64,000 nt of DNA, taken from Aurelia coerulea. Its lineage: Eukaryota > Cnidaria > Scyphozoa > Semaeostomeae > Ulmaridae. The DNA is taken from the NCBI GenBank assembly GCA_039566865.1, contig CM076952.1, positions 17,256,501 through 17,320,500 of the forward strand, given 5' to 3'. Below the pieces are notes generated by a model. That model searched no databases and was not told the DNA's origin. It saw nothing but the letters and a program-made list of their open reading frames with translations. Below are positions 35,201 through 50,200 of this stretch, piece after piece; within the stretch, counting starts at the first letter, position 1, and each line of letters opens with the position of its first letter. The position numbers and the translations under genes are program-made.

Positions 35201-38200
35201 TCGTCTTCTTTGATCAAAGCTACTCATAGCAAGGTAAGCAATTTTTTTTTCATTCAATGAACATCTTGTCTATATGCAATAAGATGCCCTGGGTCTCTTC
35301 TGCACAGACAATGGATGCCCATTTGAACTAATTTACTTGTACCCAAAAACTGAAATGAAGATTTGCAGACCCAAAATTATAAAAGCAATTATCTCAGACC
35401 GCCCAAAAATAGCTGCAAATATATTGAACAAAAGCAAAGTTAACAGTGATTAAAATATTTTTGGATCAGTTGTCTCTGTGCTGTGTACTTAGATTCTAAC
35501 ACCTGTCCAGTTCGTTGAGAATACACCTGACATTTCCAAAGGAGTGTTTCCATATAAACGATACTGGTCAACTTGATGGATTTGATCGATAAGCTTTGCT
35601 TTCCACTGGCATTTGACTGATCCTCAGTCTCTGTTGTTGGATTACGCTTGGGTGGCTTGTTCTCAACATACAGTTTATTATAACATACTAATACAAACAA
35701 TTAACTAAACTCAATAATAACAATAATGCACCTAAAATTAATATAACCTACAAATCTCTGACTTGTTTGTTTGAAAAATCTGATTGGTGAATAGAATGTC
35801 TCTACCACTCTTGATCAACATCAATGGATATGGAAAAAATAAATGTGGCGTTAACTTACCAATTGATTGGCAGAGGTTGAGGGAAATCCCAAAAAACACG
35901 ACAGTCATATGTGCAAAGTTGATTAAATATATGTATGTATGTTAAAATTTGCCACAAAAGTAAAGATTTGCAAAGTTTTAATTATAATAAAAAAAGATAC
36001 AATACGATTGACATAAAAACAGCGTTGATCAATACAAGTTAAAATCACCCCTAATTAAAGTGGCAGGGATAGCATTAAAAGGTCGAGTTGACCTCATTTC
36101 CATAATGGTCCCCTTAGAGGTGCTTGCAAAAAAATCAATAGATATTAGTGTGATCATGGATAAAATATAATTTAGTAAGGCCGAAATCATGAATGTGGGG
36201 GAGGACGCGCAGTTTTAGTAGAAAATATAGATGTTGTCTTCTTCTCTCCGTATATTTTGGAAAAAATGTCTTTGATCTTGTGGTTGAACGAGTTGATATT
36301 GTTTGTGGATTTTAATCAGAAGAGAGGCTTTTCCATATTTTTGGCCCGGAGTACGACAGGCATTTTTGGCCAGTGTTACTTTTGCGAAATGGAAGGTTTA
36401 ATTTAAACTTTGATCTTCGTGTTACTCGGTTTTGGTTGATTGGGAGGAATGTGATATTTCGTTAGTATTTAAGCTGGAGCCGTTTCTTTGAAGAATTTCA
36501 TTATGTTTACACATGTATGTTGATCAACTCTGTTCTTTTTCGGGAGCCAATTTATATCTTTGAATTCTGTAGCCCCAACATGTGCTGTGTTTTTTAAATT
36601 CAGATAGAAGCGAATTCAGATAGATTGACATCAGGGCTGGAGTCGATACAACCATGAATTCTTAAGGGGCAAAGAACCAAAATTTTCTGCTGGCAAAACC
36701 AACAAAAATAACAGCAACAATACCAGTTGTAGGAACATGCGTTACAATCATGCATCAAATGACAGATTCCTTCAAGTACTAAATTTTAGATTATTTTGCA
36801 TTCCGACCTTGCAACTTTCAAAATTTAGTGACTATGAAACAAAACTTTGCTGTAGATTCAAAACTAAAGTGGTTGTATATCCTTGAATGTTAATGAATTC
36901 ATCTTCATCATTTCTCCTGCAAAATCATTTATAAGTGGACCCGTAAATCACGACATAGAATGAACTGGCCGATAAATGTCCTTCTGGGGGTGGGGGATGT
37001 GAAAAGCCCCCCACTGTTTTCAGCCCTGATTGAATTTCAATGAATGTGATTGACTGGACCATTTGCAAAAACAAATAAATCCTTGGAAACTAGTAACCTG
37101 GCACATGTATCAAGTTTGTTATTTACAAGATGCAGTCATTGTTGTTTCTCCCGTAGGATCTACTTTCTTATACAAAAGCACCATACCTTCACCCTGTTAT
37201 CAGTATTACACCAAACAAAGTTGAAGGAGGAGACATTGCTAATGCTACAATCATCCTCGTAAGCAAATACAAAGTCACAGATGCTCACAATTTGTCAATA
37301 ACAGCATCGTTGGCCAGCAGTATCATTGATAATGCATATTGCACTTACAACAATACACGGCTTTCTGCCCAAAGGACAGCAAACAGCACTGTGATGTTAT
37401 TCTTGGAGTTCCTGAGAGCTAATGAACCTGTATCATGCAATTTCACTGCCAAAATTAGATATAACATCTCTTTGGGAGGAGCCCTACCTTTCAAGGTGTT
37501 CCTGAGTTATTACCATACCCAGCCAGACACGTACTCCTATCCAATAAAAGACAGTTTTACCAAGAATCTGACTGTGTTGCCTATCACTGGAAAGATCACT
37601 GCTTCTAAAAACTTGAGTGCATTGCTAGCTGGAGATATATTTAGCCTGGATGTCTCGTTGTTTATCCCAAGAAGCTTATCACTCATTGATGTTATTATTA
37701 ATTTGCCCATTTACAAGGTTTCAACCAGAGCGAAAAGAAGTGTTGGGTATGTTTCTGTTTATAATATTTTGCTGAGTTTCATACTTATTTTATTTTTTTC
37801 TATTCAATATAAAAGTTTACAACAACAGATTACTTAAGACATTACCTACAATCTACTTTATCACACTACAAGGACGGTGCCAGGAGGAGCAAAATATCAT
37901 GACTTCCCCCCCCCTGGGAGTAACATAAACCAGAAATACAACTAATTAAACAACTACAAAATGCTGAATATAAAGACATTTTAACGAATAACTACTTGAG
38001 CCGGTTTCACATTGAATGTCAGGCCAAAATAGGTGGTATGGTGAACAATCAGAACCCCGGCCGAGAGAACAACAACGACAACTACCGGGTGAGCCAGAAT
38101 GAAGTTCCCACTTTTGAAAATTCATAGCACCAAAAGTACTTCACAGATTTGAATGATTTAAATTCTATTTAAAAGCCGAAAGATCGAAATATTTTTGTGA

Positions 38201-41200
38201 TTTTTCTCGCTATCTTACCAGCACTAGAAGTATAGGTAAATTCAACTTTATAAAAATTTCATAGTTACAAAATGACTGAAATAGGACTTAAAACATTGAT
38301 CAAATCGTTGATACTCTCCTCACGCAGAACAATACGCAATGGGCATTTCACCTCTCTCATGAGTTATAAGACATAGATTTGCAAACAAATACTAAAGATT
38401 TTAAATCCCATGGCCATAAATGTGCAGAGGATATCTCTCACCCCTTTAGAAATTGCATTTTATTTATTGTTCTGTCTGATGAGTGCTTTTGATTTGATCA
38501 ATGTTTTAGCCCCTTTTTAGTCATTTTACAACCATGAAATTTTGTAAAGTTGAATTTACCTACATTTCTAGTGCTCGTAAGACAGCAAGAAAAATCACAA
38601 AACTACTTTGATCTTTCGGCTTTTAACTAGAATTGGAATCATTGTGAAGTACTCTTGATGCTATGAATTTTTAAAAGTGGGAACTTTTTTCTGGCTCACC
38701 TGGTACGTAACCTCTTTCTACATCATACTTCTTCATTGTTATTTATAAGATGGGTGCGTAATAATCTTTTTGAAATCATATTTCTGTATCTTGCTAACCT
38801 TCTGGGCAATACCCCGAAGTAAGATTATCATGAAAGATCTCGAAGCTGCAGCCAGAATCACTTGGGATATCACAATTACAGTGGAAACACGGCGCTGTCA
38901 TGTTTTAGACTTGTGGTAGTTTGTTTCCATCCTATCATAAATGTAACAGAAATAGAAGAGTTATCCAAACATTTCAACCTTAGACCATTCACATTTGCAG
39001 TTGCCATTTGGCTCTATACAGCATCAGATAGTGGCAGACATGCGACCTTAGATATTCTCATTTCAAAGTAGGGTCCTTAGAATTGTTAAAGATTCGTAAT
39101 TCGAACGCAATGCATCTTGGTAGAAAGTTCCTCGCCACCATCTTCAGCGTAATCATCTATTGTAAAAAATTTGTTGTCTGGTGCACTTTGAAATCAAAGA
39201 AATCAATGCTCGATGGCTTCTCAAATGTTGGAGACCCTCGGGAAAACATACCTTTGATTTTTAGAGCTTTTGAAAAGTTACCGGCGATGTTTCAATATAA
39301 ATAGTCCCAGTTTTCTGTACATTTGGTTATAGCGGGGATGGCTTAGTGGTAGCACCCTTGACTACCAACCTTGAAGGTTGGTGTTTCGAGTCCCCGCCCT
39401 GCCGTTCCTGCTACGTAGACGAGAGTCGCCAACTCTCTATAATTCCAGGCTAAAGGCCGATCTCCCCTTGAAGTAGATTTGGTCGGCGACCAGCACGTTC
39501 GTCTATAGCGCATGCTCTGTGATTAGAGAGCATGCGCACTACATAAGCATGCTGGTCCTCGACCAAAACCACTGCAGTGGAGGACAGCCTTGAAGGAATC
39601 ATGAGGTGTGGTCACATCGAAAAGAAGGACCACCAACCAGGACACTGCTTCGATAAACTTAGCTTCTCATCGTCCTAAAACTACTGTTGGATGCTTGGTA
39701 GAAATATAGATAAAAACATTGCGTTGCTTTTTGGCTAAATGGATTATTTGTTTCCATAGCTTGGTATCTCAAGACGTTTTAACAGCTGAAGCAACCAAAG
39801 AAAACAATTTAACATACACCGTTGGTAGTGCAGTAACAATCTCAAAAATTCCAATAATTCAGACTATAAGCAATGAAACGTTGAAGATCGACTTTGGACT
39901 TGTCAATAGTGGCGCAGCTTCCAAATCGAACGCCAATGCTTCATCTCTCAAGCTGAAAATCTGGTTTAAAGTTAGAAATGATCCTGTAAATTTGAGTGGA
40001 AGAAAAGCTGAATTCTTATTCGTTATTGGAAACACCAACTTAAAAACACCGATCCAAGTCGTTGGGCCTATTCTGAGACCAGATTTGACCATTCAGAAGC
40101 ATGCAAAGGTATGGAAATGTATCACTTTTGTGTTATTGTACAGGCTGTTCCAAGGGTATCGTTTGGCGTTTGATCAGGTATCGAAGTATAGCAAAAATGA
40201 ATAGCATGCATCCTTGAAAAAATATCTTTGTCTGTAAGATCGTGATACTCCAGAATCATGCAGTCTAACACGATAAAATATGGGATAAACTCCCTTAGAT
40301 TTAGGGGAGCTATGCTGTGGAATACCCTAAACGATGATGCAAAGAATGTAGCGTCTGTCGCAGCTTTCAAAAAGGAAATTAAAACTTGGGATGGAACCAA
40401 ATGCCTTTGTACAATTTGTAAATAGACACTGAATTCCTTTTATTGTAAATTAGCATGAATTACTTTAGGTTTATTGTAAATAGTTGGTGTAAATTAGCTT
40501 TATTCTTTTAAAACTATGTAAATACCAACTTTAAATGAATATATGAAATAAAATGAAAAAAGGTTTGAGAAAGTTAAAGGCACACTGTCCTCTCGATAAT
40601 TTGCTTCATCCAAATAAAGCAAAGTCATTCATGCATAATTTTCATGATCAGGAAAGTTACGCATGAATGATTCTGCCTTCGTTGAATGAAGCAAATTAGC
40701 GTAAATTTGTGGAATATTCAATAGAGATCTATATCGATTCAGGAGCGGATCCAGGGAAAAATCTGACTATAGCTTAAGGTGCTATGCGCCGAAGGCGCAT
40801 CGTCGTAGGGGAGGTATGCGCCGAAGGCGCAGGGCATTGGGGGTCCGGGGTCGAAGCCCCCGGAAAAATTTTTGGGACCACGCCCTTCTGCATAAGGGGA
40901 AACGCCCTTATTTAAAGAGAAACCTCGTGGAAACGCCCTAAATAGTACTTATCCAAAAAGAATCTAAAGTCTCCTTAAAATGAGAATATCTCGTAAAACC
41001 CAATACGGTGTCTTAAATATCATAAAAATATTTAAGACACCATACATGACTGACAAGGACTCATCACCAACCAGAGCAAAAGGTTTAAAGTGCCTTTCCA
41101 GAGAATCAAGACTCCAGGACGCTTGCTCTACAAAATGTTTAATGACTTTAATGTACTACACGTTTTTTATAAGAAACTATCTGTTATATAAACAGCACTA

Positions 41201-44200
41201 ATATGGCCAACATTTTGAGAAACTCCAGCACTATTGTCTGAGAAGTCCTGAGAAACATTGTGAGTTAAATGCAAGAATGTTATGCCAAATATGTTGTTGA
41301 ACTTTTAGTATGTACTAAACGTACATTTTTTTTTCGAGCAACATCTCAAAGTGAAGTTATAGCTGATGGCAATCAAGAATCAAACGTATCAAAAAGAGAG
41401 AAATAGGGTGGGTGGATGGGTGTTTACTATTTCCTCGTCAAGTTGTGTTAGGCCATGCATTCAATCATTCACACTGATCTAGGTTCCGTCCTTTAGCTTC
41501 TCTCCCGTCAAAGTCTCGATCTGATATAAAACTTGCCTGCAACGAAACTGCCCCCAGTGTTCATTTGCAAAGCTTTGAACCCATTCAAAACTACCATGGT
41601 CTAATGACAAAAGAGCCTTTCAGAATATTTGTTCATTCCATCACCCTTACAATGGTTTAATCAAGATCAGTGACAATGTAGAGAATACGGCCTATTAGAC
41701 CAAAGCATTGAACATAATAGCACATTGCATGAGGATCCCCGCAGAACAATATCCGTTAGGGTCCTTTTGTCACAATTCTGTATGAAATTCATCCCAAGAG
41801 AAAACGTGACACATACATATTTCATTGACTCGATGGTAAAAATTGTTCAATGCTGCTCTGAGTTGATGAAGTGAAAGAATGAGGAGGAAAGAAAATTAGC
41901 AATTGGAAAGCTGTGTAGCATACCGAATAGGGCAAAAGTTTTGAGGAGCCATTCCCAACTGCATCTTTGGGAACTGCAGTGCAGAAAGATCACATTCCCT
42001 GGGCTGGGCTTAGGAGTGGCTTAGGCCTAGCCTACGAACGTCTTGAGGACTCCTGCTTGCAAGCAAAATAGAATCCTTACTTCTCTATTCGGCTTTTCTC
42101 TCTTCCTCGGACAGCGTTGCTCTATGCTTCACTATTTCTTCAATCTCAAGTAAGGTTTCGTTCATTTTGAAAGGCTATTTCATTTTGAATTAGCAACGAC
42201 GGCTTCTCACAGCTTCATGTTGACCTCCAGTTCTCGAATAAAACAAAGTGCAGCTCTGGAGGCCAAAGTCCACTGTTGCTCCCGCCAAAATCGAGCAACA
42301 GTCAACTCTAACTCTGATTGGCTATCACCCACATTTTCAAATTTCACTGTTGCTCCCGCTAAAATTTGCCTACAGAAGGCCATAGCTGATTGAGCGTGGG
42401 ATCGCAGTAATCTGCGGACCACTATTGCTCGGAATGTCAGCCTTTGTTAAACCTCCTATCGACGGACAGAACAAAGGTAAATATCAAGCAAAGTGGTCTA
42501 CCAAATATGCGTTCTCCTTCGCAGTAGTTCTTAACATCAAAGCTTAGTATACGGGGTATAAAGCCTAGTTTTAACTGCTGGAATCGACGTATTGCGACTT
42601 TAACGATGAGATGAATTCATGGAAGTAAAATCTCTAAATTGAACAACTATATACACAAAAAATTATTACTATTATTTTGAAAATCTGACTGTTGCTTGAG
42701 CATCAATAGCAATAGTCTGGATCCGCCTCTGCGATTTCTTTCATTCATCATGGGATAGATTGCCTTTAAGCTATCAACCTTTTCCAGATACCATTTGGTT
42801 TGCTCTAAAGTTCATGATAAAACAAAAGGTAGATCCATGCTACTTTCACTAAAAATGCACCAAGAATCCTCTTGTTTCAGCTTTCGCACAAACTTGAACC
42901 TCAAAAGATTGCAACTCCATGGATATTCGGCACATTTGCAAGATTTTTGTGTCCAAAATTGATTCAAAATCTCAAGAAAGGGTTATCTTACAATGGAGCC
43001 GGTTCAATGTTTCTTTATTTCTTAGTATTCAATCAATGTCAAGCAATTCATCATGCGTTCCTTTTTCGATATGCTGCTTAGCAAGGACAGATTTTGTAAC
43101 ACAATACCACGAGTTGCTTTTGTTGACACCTGAATTCAAACTAAGCGACTAGCGATTGCTGACAAAGGAAATTCTCTCCACCAGTTTTTCAAAACAATCA
43201 ACGACACAGAAGTTTCTCTGAAACCCAAGTAGCTAGCGCGGTCGTTGTGCATTCCAGAGATTGTTTTAAAGAGCCAACATGAGCATATATCGAAAGAGGA
43301 AGGGTGTATATACATGTCTACGTGGGACGTTTTATTTGTTTGGTTCAAAAGCTGAGCAGTAAGTGTTTTAATTGCACCCAAAAAAATAAGAGAATTGAAT
43401 CGCTTCCCAATCGGCTTTTGAATCGAAAAAATTAAATGCCCGAGGCAGATGTGTCGATGTATCCTTCTTATTTCGATCTATGCTCGTGTTTGCTCTTAAA
43501 AAAATTTGCTGGAATGTACAACGAGCCAGCTAGCTACCTGGGTTTCAGAGAAACGTTGGCGGCTTTGATTGTTTTGAATTACTGGTTGAGAGAATTTCCT
43601 TTGTCCGCGATTGATAATTGCTTTGAATTGTGGTGTCAATCAAAAGCAACTGATGCTATTGTCTTACAAAATCTGTCCTAGTTATGCTGCTTATTTGTCA
43701 GCCAATTGCTAATTGCTAATGAATAGACTGCAACATTAATCTTGAATGTATTTATTATATTACAGGATGTTTTAACTGTTGCTTCTTCCTTGCAGATCCT
43801 AGATCCAAGCAGAGACTCACCATCACTCCAATTTACAGTAGTTATCAGACATGCCACTGGCTCACCAATAGATGCTGCCAGCTTGATAATCATCGATAGG
43901 ATCGACAATATTGTTCATTACACTAATAATATCAAGCCAGCTGGGAAAGTCGATGTAACGACTGATTATTTGAAGGGATCGGTGCTGATTAGAGCTACTG
44001 TACAAAGTCTTCCAGGTATTATTGCGTCGAAAATGTTTGGCCTTTCACTGCCAATAGACCTTTTCCTTGGTCCCATTCACATTGCTCTGTGCTCATCCTG
44101 GTTGTCATATAAAAACGGAACAAAACCTATCCTTTTTGCCTTGCGTTCAAACAGCTCGAAGGTGTTGTGGCGCAGTGGTGTAATCCTCTGACATTGCAGC

Positions 44201-47200
44201 CAGAACAATCAGGTGGATAGGGTTCGATCCCAGGCAGAGCCCCACCACTTGAGCATCATGTCGAGGGGTCGCGGACTCGATTAGGCCTAGTCTACTTCTG
44301 CGATCCCAGCGATTGGCGTTAAAAACTGCAACTTCATTCATCTTTGCTCCGCTGTGAAAACGTAGCTTTTCGATACAGTAATGAAAACGGAGCCATTTGA
44401 AAACGCTTCGTATTTCTTTTTATGTCTGTTGATTACAATGGCCTACAAAGTCTTGATTGGTACTTTTTTATAGTTACCAACAACAGGCTTTGTTTTGAAA
44501 AGGGGTTTAACAACACCGCTTTGGTGGAGCAGTTTGAACGCCTGTCATCGTATTCATAGCGTGTTCATATGAAAACTTGCAATGACAGGCATCGTTTTCA
44601 TCAGCAAAAGCGAATAAACATGAATGCGGAGCAGTATGAACGTAGCCCTATTCTCTTTGTGAACGTGAGACCAAGGTTGACAAATCCCTACGCGTGGAAC
44701 AAAGGGATGTTGAACGAAGGAAATACACTGCTACCCTATGAGGTGTCATTTCCCAACCTTGTTGCTTAAAGGGAGCTTGACGTTTTGTTGCTATGCATAG
44801 CTATATGTGCTACTTTTTAAACGTCCTTTCTGTCATCACTTCTTACAGGAGCTCTGTCACGCAGGTGGTTGGTTTAGGGAACAAAGCTTAGACAAAGGAA
44901 AGGAGCTAGAGCCCAGACTCTTTGAATTTTTCGCATGATTAAAATTCAGTTCAATTCGAAATGATCTCTTTTCCAATTCTTTTCTGTTAATCCTGCCATA
45001 CAAATCTTTAATCCCCTTATACAAGCTTCAGCCAATTATGACTGAGACAGATTGCCTTTATCCTCAGGGTTCCGAATAGACCCTGAGCGCACGAGCAATG
45101 CTTGCCAGGAATTTTTATAATATTTGACCAAATTGTATTTATTGGTAGTGAAATCAGCCACACTCTTATTGTAGTGTATATCTCAGTGCTGGAGAACATA
45201 TGAGTCGCCAATTTCTTCGCAGGAAGGTGCGCGTTTCGGAAGGAAAACGGCCGCGTGACATTATTATGAGAAAAAGAACAAAGAAAGAATGATATTATTA
45301 TGGCAGAGGTTGTGTATTCTGAGCTCAAATTTTTGTGACAGATGTAAAGAAATTACACTAAAAACCAGCAAATGAGAACCATTCTCACGTAAGAACCTAC
45401 AGTCTGAAATCTTCAATATTTACTCCTTTATTTAAAAAACCTTTTCACCCGGTCTTTGTAGAGGTTCTTACTTTGAAGAACAAATGCATTAATAAAGTTG
45501 ATTAGCAGTGATATTATTTGTGTAGAACAAACTCCTCAATCATCTACACAGCCTAATACCCCCATTCATAGTGCAGGTTAAACCAGCTTTAACTAAATCA
45601 GGTTATGGAATGGGGCCGTCTTATTGGGCAATCCAACAAATCCAATGCATTTGATTGGTTGAAATTTAACGTGGTTTAGATCAATGTGTCAGTGTGAATG
45701 CGGTATAAGAAAAATCTGATTCCACCACATTGCCAATAGTCTATCCTCTACCACAGCATTTTGGTTTCCTGCAAAAAAGAAGCTCTATTATGATACAAAA
45801 ATTGAGAAAATTTGAGAACCTACTCAAAGAACGCACTGATTTCATGATTTCATAATTGTTATCCTTTTAACGAAGACAGCTTGGTTGAAAAATATAGATT
45901 ATTTTATCGGGTTTTTACTGCATAAGAAAACATGAATCCGTCAAGGAGTCCTTTGATAGGCTTTTGGAATTGCTGCGCCTACTATCGATAGGAAGGACAT
46001 TTTAAAACATCGACATGGTTTCGCGCAGGATTCAAAGTTTTCGCAGCACTAGTATAACTCATAACTGTTCCTTTTGCAGTGTCGGAAAATGTGACGTTGG
46101 TTTACCAAGGCGCCTTTATGAAAGATGTTCGGGTGAGTAAACCTCATTACCAAATAATAAGCATAGGTTCCAAATCTTTAAAAAAGTTGGTGTGAATGTC
46201 AATGACCTATTTCTTTGAACTGAATCGCTTCAAAGAAACTTTTACTATTTTACTATGATTCTGCCGTTGGACTTTTGTGTAATCTTCAATATTTTCAGAA
46301 TTTGAGTGTTTTTCTTCCTTTTCGAGAATTCAAGGAAAATTTTCAAAAAAACTTTAAACCATCGTAATTTCTAAATTGTTCGATGTAACATGAAATGATT
46401 TTCAAGAAAGGCTTAGTTTATGAATGTCTACAATACAGTATCAAGCAAAAGTCTGTATTGTATTTTTCACTTTTGTTGTTTATGATTTAGAAATTGGATG
46501 ACGTCACATCCTGAAATGACCTGAAATATAAAATATGCTGTAATTTCAAAAATATTCAAAATTTTCAAAAAGTCAAACGGTAGGATAATAGATAGGTAGC
46601 TAAAGTTTCTTTTAAGCAATTTTAAGCCATTCAGTTGGAAGAAACAGGACATAGAATTTTACACCTTTTTATGCTGATTTAAAGATTTGAAACCTATGTT
46701 CAAATAATACCAAGTGAGTAAAAACAGAAAAAAAAACAGTCCCCGTTTGAATGGGCACTGCTCTCTGGAAATCAAGGCAATGATATTAGCAAGTACCGGG
46801 TAAGTCAGAAAAAAGGATCCCCGCTTGGAAGGCCACTGCTCCCTGAATATCAAAGCAATAATATTGAAAACTGTCTTGTTTCATTGCCAATATGTTCAAT
46901 TAGGTTCAGTAATTTACCCGGCTTTAATCGGCCATTCCTTCCCGTCGATATGGGTGATTTTCTGCAGAAAGCCCCTTCCAAAAACCTGCAAAAACGAATG
47001 AAAACAATGAGCAAATTTTCCTTCATAAAAATGATGACACTCACATAAATTCGTGTATTTTGTCCTCTTGGGAGAATGGAATCCCCCTGAATAGGTCATC
47101 GATGCCAGGGGGAGGACTTGTTCATCCTCCCAAGAGGATAACACGTGCTAAAGCGTCCATAAGTCATTGCTGTAAAGCCATTATTAGGCAGAAATGTTAG

Positions 47201-50200
47201 GGAAATTTGTTCATGATTTGGGGCATGTTTTGAAGGTTTTTTGAAGAGGCTTTCTCGAGAAAATTCGTCATAATTTCAGAATGGAGTGGCCGATTTCAGT
47301 CAGGTAAGTTTTATAGTAGATTTGAACAGTTCTACCATTAAACTATAAATTTGCCGATATCATTGGTATTGATGGAGCCGTGACCTTTCAAACGGGGATT
47401 TTTTTTTCTGACTCACCCGGTACATTGTTCAATAGGGAACATGTTCGGATGTATTTTGAAATTTTCCTCGCTGAATTCGGTCACTCCGTTCTGAAGTACG
47501 TGGTAATGCATGTAAAAGCCATTGTTGTAATTCAGAAAATTTGGTCCTTTTAGGGCCGTTTTGAAGAATTCTTGAAGGGCTCTCTCCAAACAATCTCTCA
47601 CATTTTCAGATCGGAGTTGCCGATTTCAGCCAGGTGAATTTTAAAATGGATTTGAGCATGTCCATCATTAAATGATATGTTTACTAATACCATCGTCTTT
47701 GTATCCAGGGAACAGCGACCTTTCAAAGGGGGTTACTGTTTTTTTCTCATCTGGACCCAGTATGATCAGAATGTAAACACAATAATCGTTATTATGAACG
47801 ATTTCGATCGTTCAAATTTAGATAAACTCGTTAAAGTGATTGCAGCTTTAAGGCAATAAACAGTGGCAAAGTTATTCTAGTATTCCCTATGAATAAAATG
47901 AATATAGTACCCAGATACCACATTCCTCCTCTGGTTGTGGTTTGTTTGTTCATGCAACCGGAGGTAGCCTTGGTTCCAACAATATTTTTTCAGATTGACC
48001 AGAACTCTTGGCCGAGACCAGCTTTATCTAATTAAATTTATCCTTTAATTGAAAGTAATGTTTCAGATAGCAATATCTCTCTATGTTCTATCTATCTGGT
48101 GGATCGTCATCACAATTAAAGACCCTTTGCATGAGAAATTTCGAAGTTTTGAGATTTTTGAAAGCATCGCTTATTTTGCTTTGCGTTCACATGAAATTTC
48201 AACACGGGATGAAATTAGGTCACATGATATGAATTAGGTAGCAATTAATTGAAACAGCCAGATACCAATACACCTCTTCAATATAGCAGCCTCGTTTTGG
48301 AAATGTATCAAAATTTCTTTCTATTGTTCATATGAAAAATTTCAAGCCCAGATTCGGTTTTAGCACTAAAACTTTAGTCTAGTGTCGTGTTTTTGAGCTG
48401 CTGGCGATTGTCATGTTGATTTTATGACGATATAAAGTTTAAAAACTTATGAGGGATTTGACCGTGAAAAATCGTTCAGGGTGAAACTTTACACCCTGAA
48501 TCATTTTCACGGTCAAATTTCAAACTTTGCATCGCCATAAAGTCAAAATTACTACCGATAGTAACATAAAAACTTGTAGTTAGACTAAAGTTTAGTGCTA
48601 AATCCGAACTGCGGCCTCTAACATTTCCTATCAAAGAAATATATCGCAAAATGCAACGGTTTGATTTCAACACGCACCGAGCTGAAAATTGTTCTATTTA
48701 CATGGACATTGTTCAACAGCCTCATCCCATGCTGATATTTCAGCCCGTGTTTAGATCAACTCGGCCTCTTTCATTTAAACAGTATCCAGACTCGCGCCAT
48801 CAACCGAGTTGAAACTCAGTCCGTGTTTAACTCAGCACGAGCTGAGATTTCTGATATAAAGTGCATCTTAGTTTCGTGACATATTGTCAAAATAGGTTTT
48901 GTTAGAATTAAAAGCCTTCTTTCCTCTGTTAGGCACCACAATCAAGGCAGAAAGCGAGTTTTACATGGCGCAGTCCACAGGTAAGTTAGAGTGCCTTTCA
49001 CATTGTGTTGTTTGTTATTTATTACGATCTCATAAAGTCTTTTCAGACTATTATAGCGTTAAAGTGTCAGCCGTAATAACTTGGTATTTTGCAAGGAATT
49101 ATTGAAAAAATATATGGCAAAAGAAAGGATTAAGTTTACGTTATTTGTTGAACGTTAGAAAATTTATGGGGCACATCATTACCTAACAATTTCATACTCC
49201 TTCCTTTTTTTATTTCAACGAAAGCCTCCTTTTTTTCTCAAAAGTCTCTGCCACTTTTTACCCCCTTGAACATTCACGTCAATCTGACATTGTTTGTTTC
49301 TTTGATAGATAAACAGTCCCTTATTCGGACCTTTGTATAGCCAAGAAACTTGTTTGGTTTCAAAGCAGAACATCATCACCAAGGTACGTATATTAGTTAT
49401 CAGCATTCTTAAAGACTGTTGTGAAGAGCAATTTTTATACCGGGTGGAACAAGAGCAGATTTTGTAATACAATAGCAACAGTTGCGTTTGATTGACACCT
49501 CAATTCAAAGCGATTAGCGGCTGCAGACAAAGGAAATTCTCTCAACCAATAATTCAAAACAAACAAAGCCGCAAAAGTTTCCCCAAAACTGGTAGGGCAA
49601 ACTCTCGCCTTGTGAAAGCGAAAGATGGTTTTTAAGGGAAGTTATGTGCTTATAGCGAAAGAAGAAGGGTAAATCTAAAGTTCTGTCGCTTAGATTATAT
49701 TTATTTGATTTAGGAGCTGTTTTGTAATCGTTTCATCTTAAGCCCTAAAGACGCGAGAATTACAATGCCTTCTGCTCCGCTCCTGAATCAAATAAATATA
49801 ATCTAAGCGAGAGAACTTTAGATTTACCCTTCTTCTTTCGCTATAAGCACATAACTTCCCTTAAAAACCATCTTTCGCTTGCACAAGGAGAGAGTTTGCC
49901 CTACCAGTTTTGGGGAAAGTTTTGCGGCTTTGTTTGTTTTGAATTATTGGTTGAGAGAATTTCCTTTGTCTGCAGCCGCTAATCGCTTTGAATTGAGGTG
50001 TCAATCAAACGCAACTTTTGCTATTGTATTACAAAATCTGCTCTTGTTACCGGGTGGACTAAAAAGAACTTCAAATGTTAGAAAATTCGTTTGCGAAGGA
50101 ATACTTTAGGTATTCGAATCAATCAAAGCTCGGTTGCTTGATTTAATACGTTGCCAAGGCTTAAATCAAATCTGTGAAAAGAAACCGAAAGAGTGACTTG

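Noticed and set aside
35440..35700. 86-codon minus-strand frame with basic start (KPPKRNPTTETED)
   Set aside because: The composition looks coding-like, but there is no motif, no splice context and no second copy to support it.
39332..39400. Functional tRNA gene
   Set aside because: A- and B-boxes and an acceptor-like stem exist, but the anticodon and T arms do not fold cleanly and a SINE body follows.
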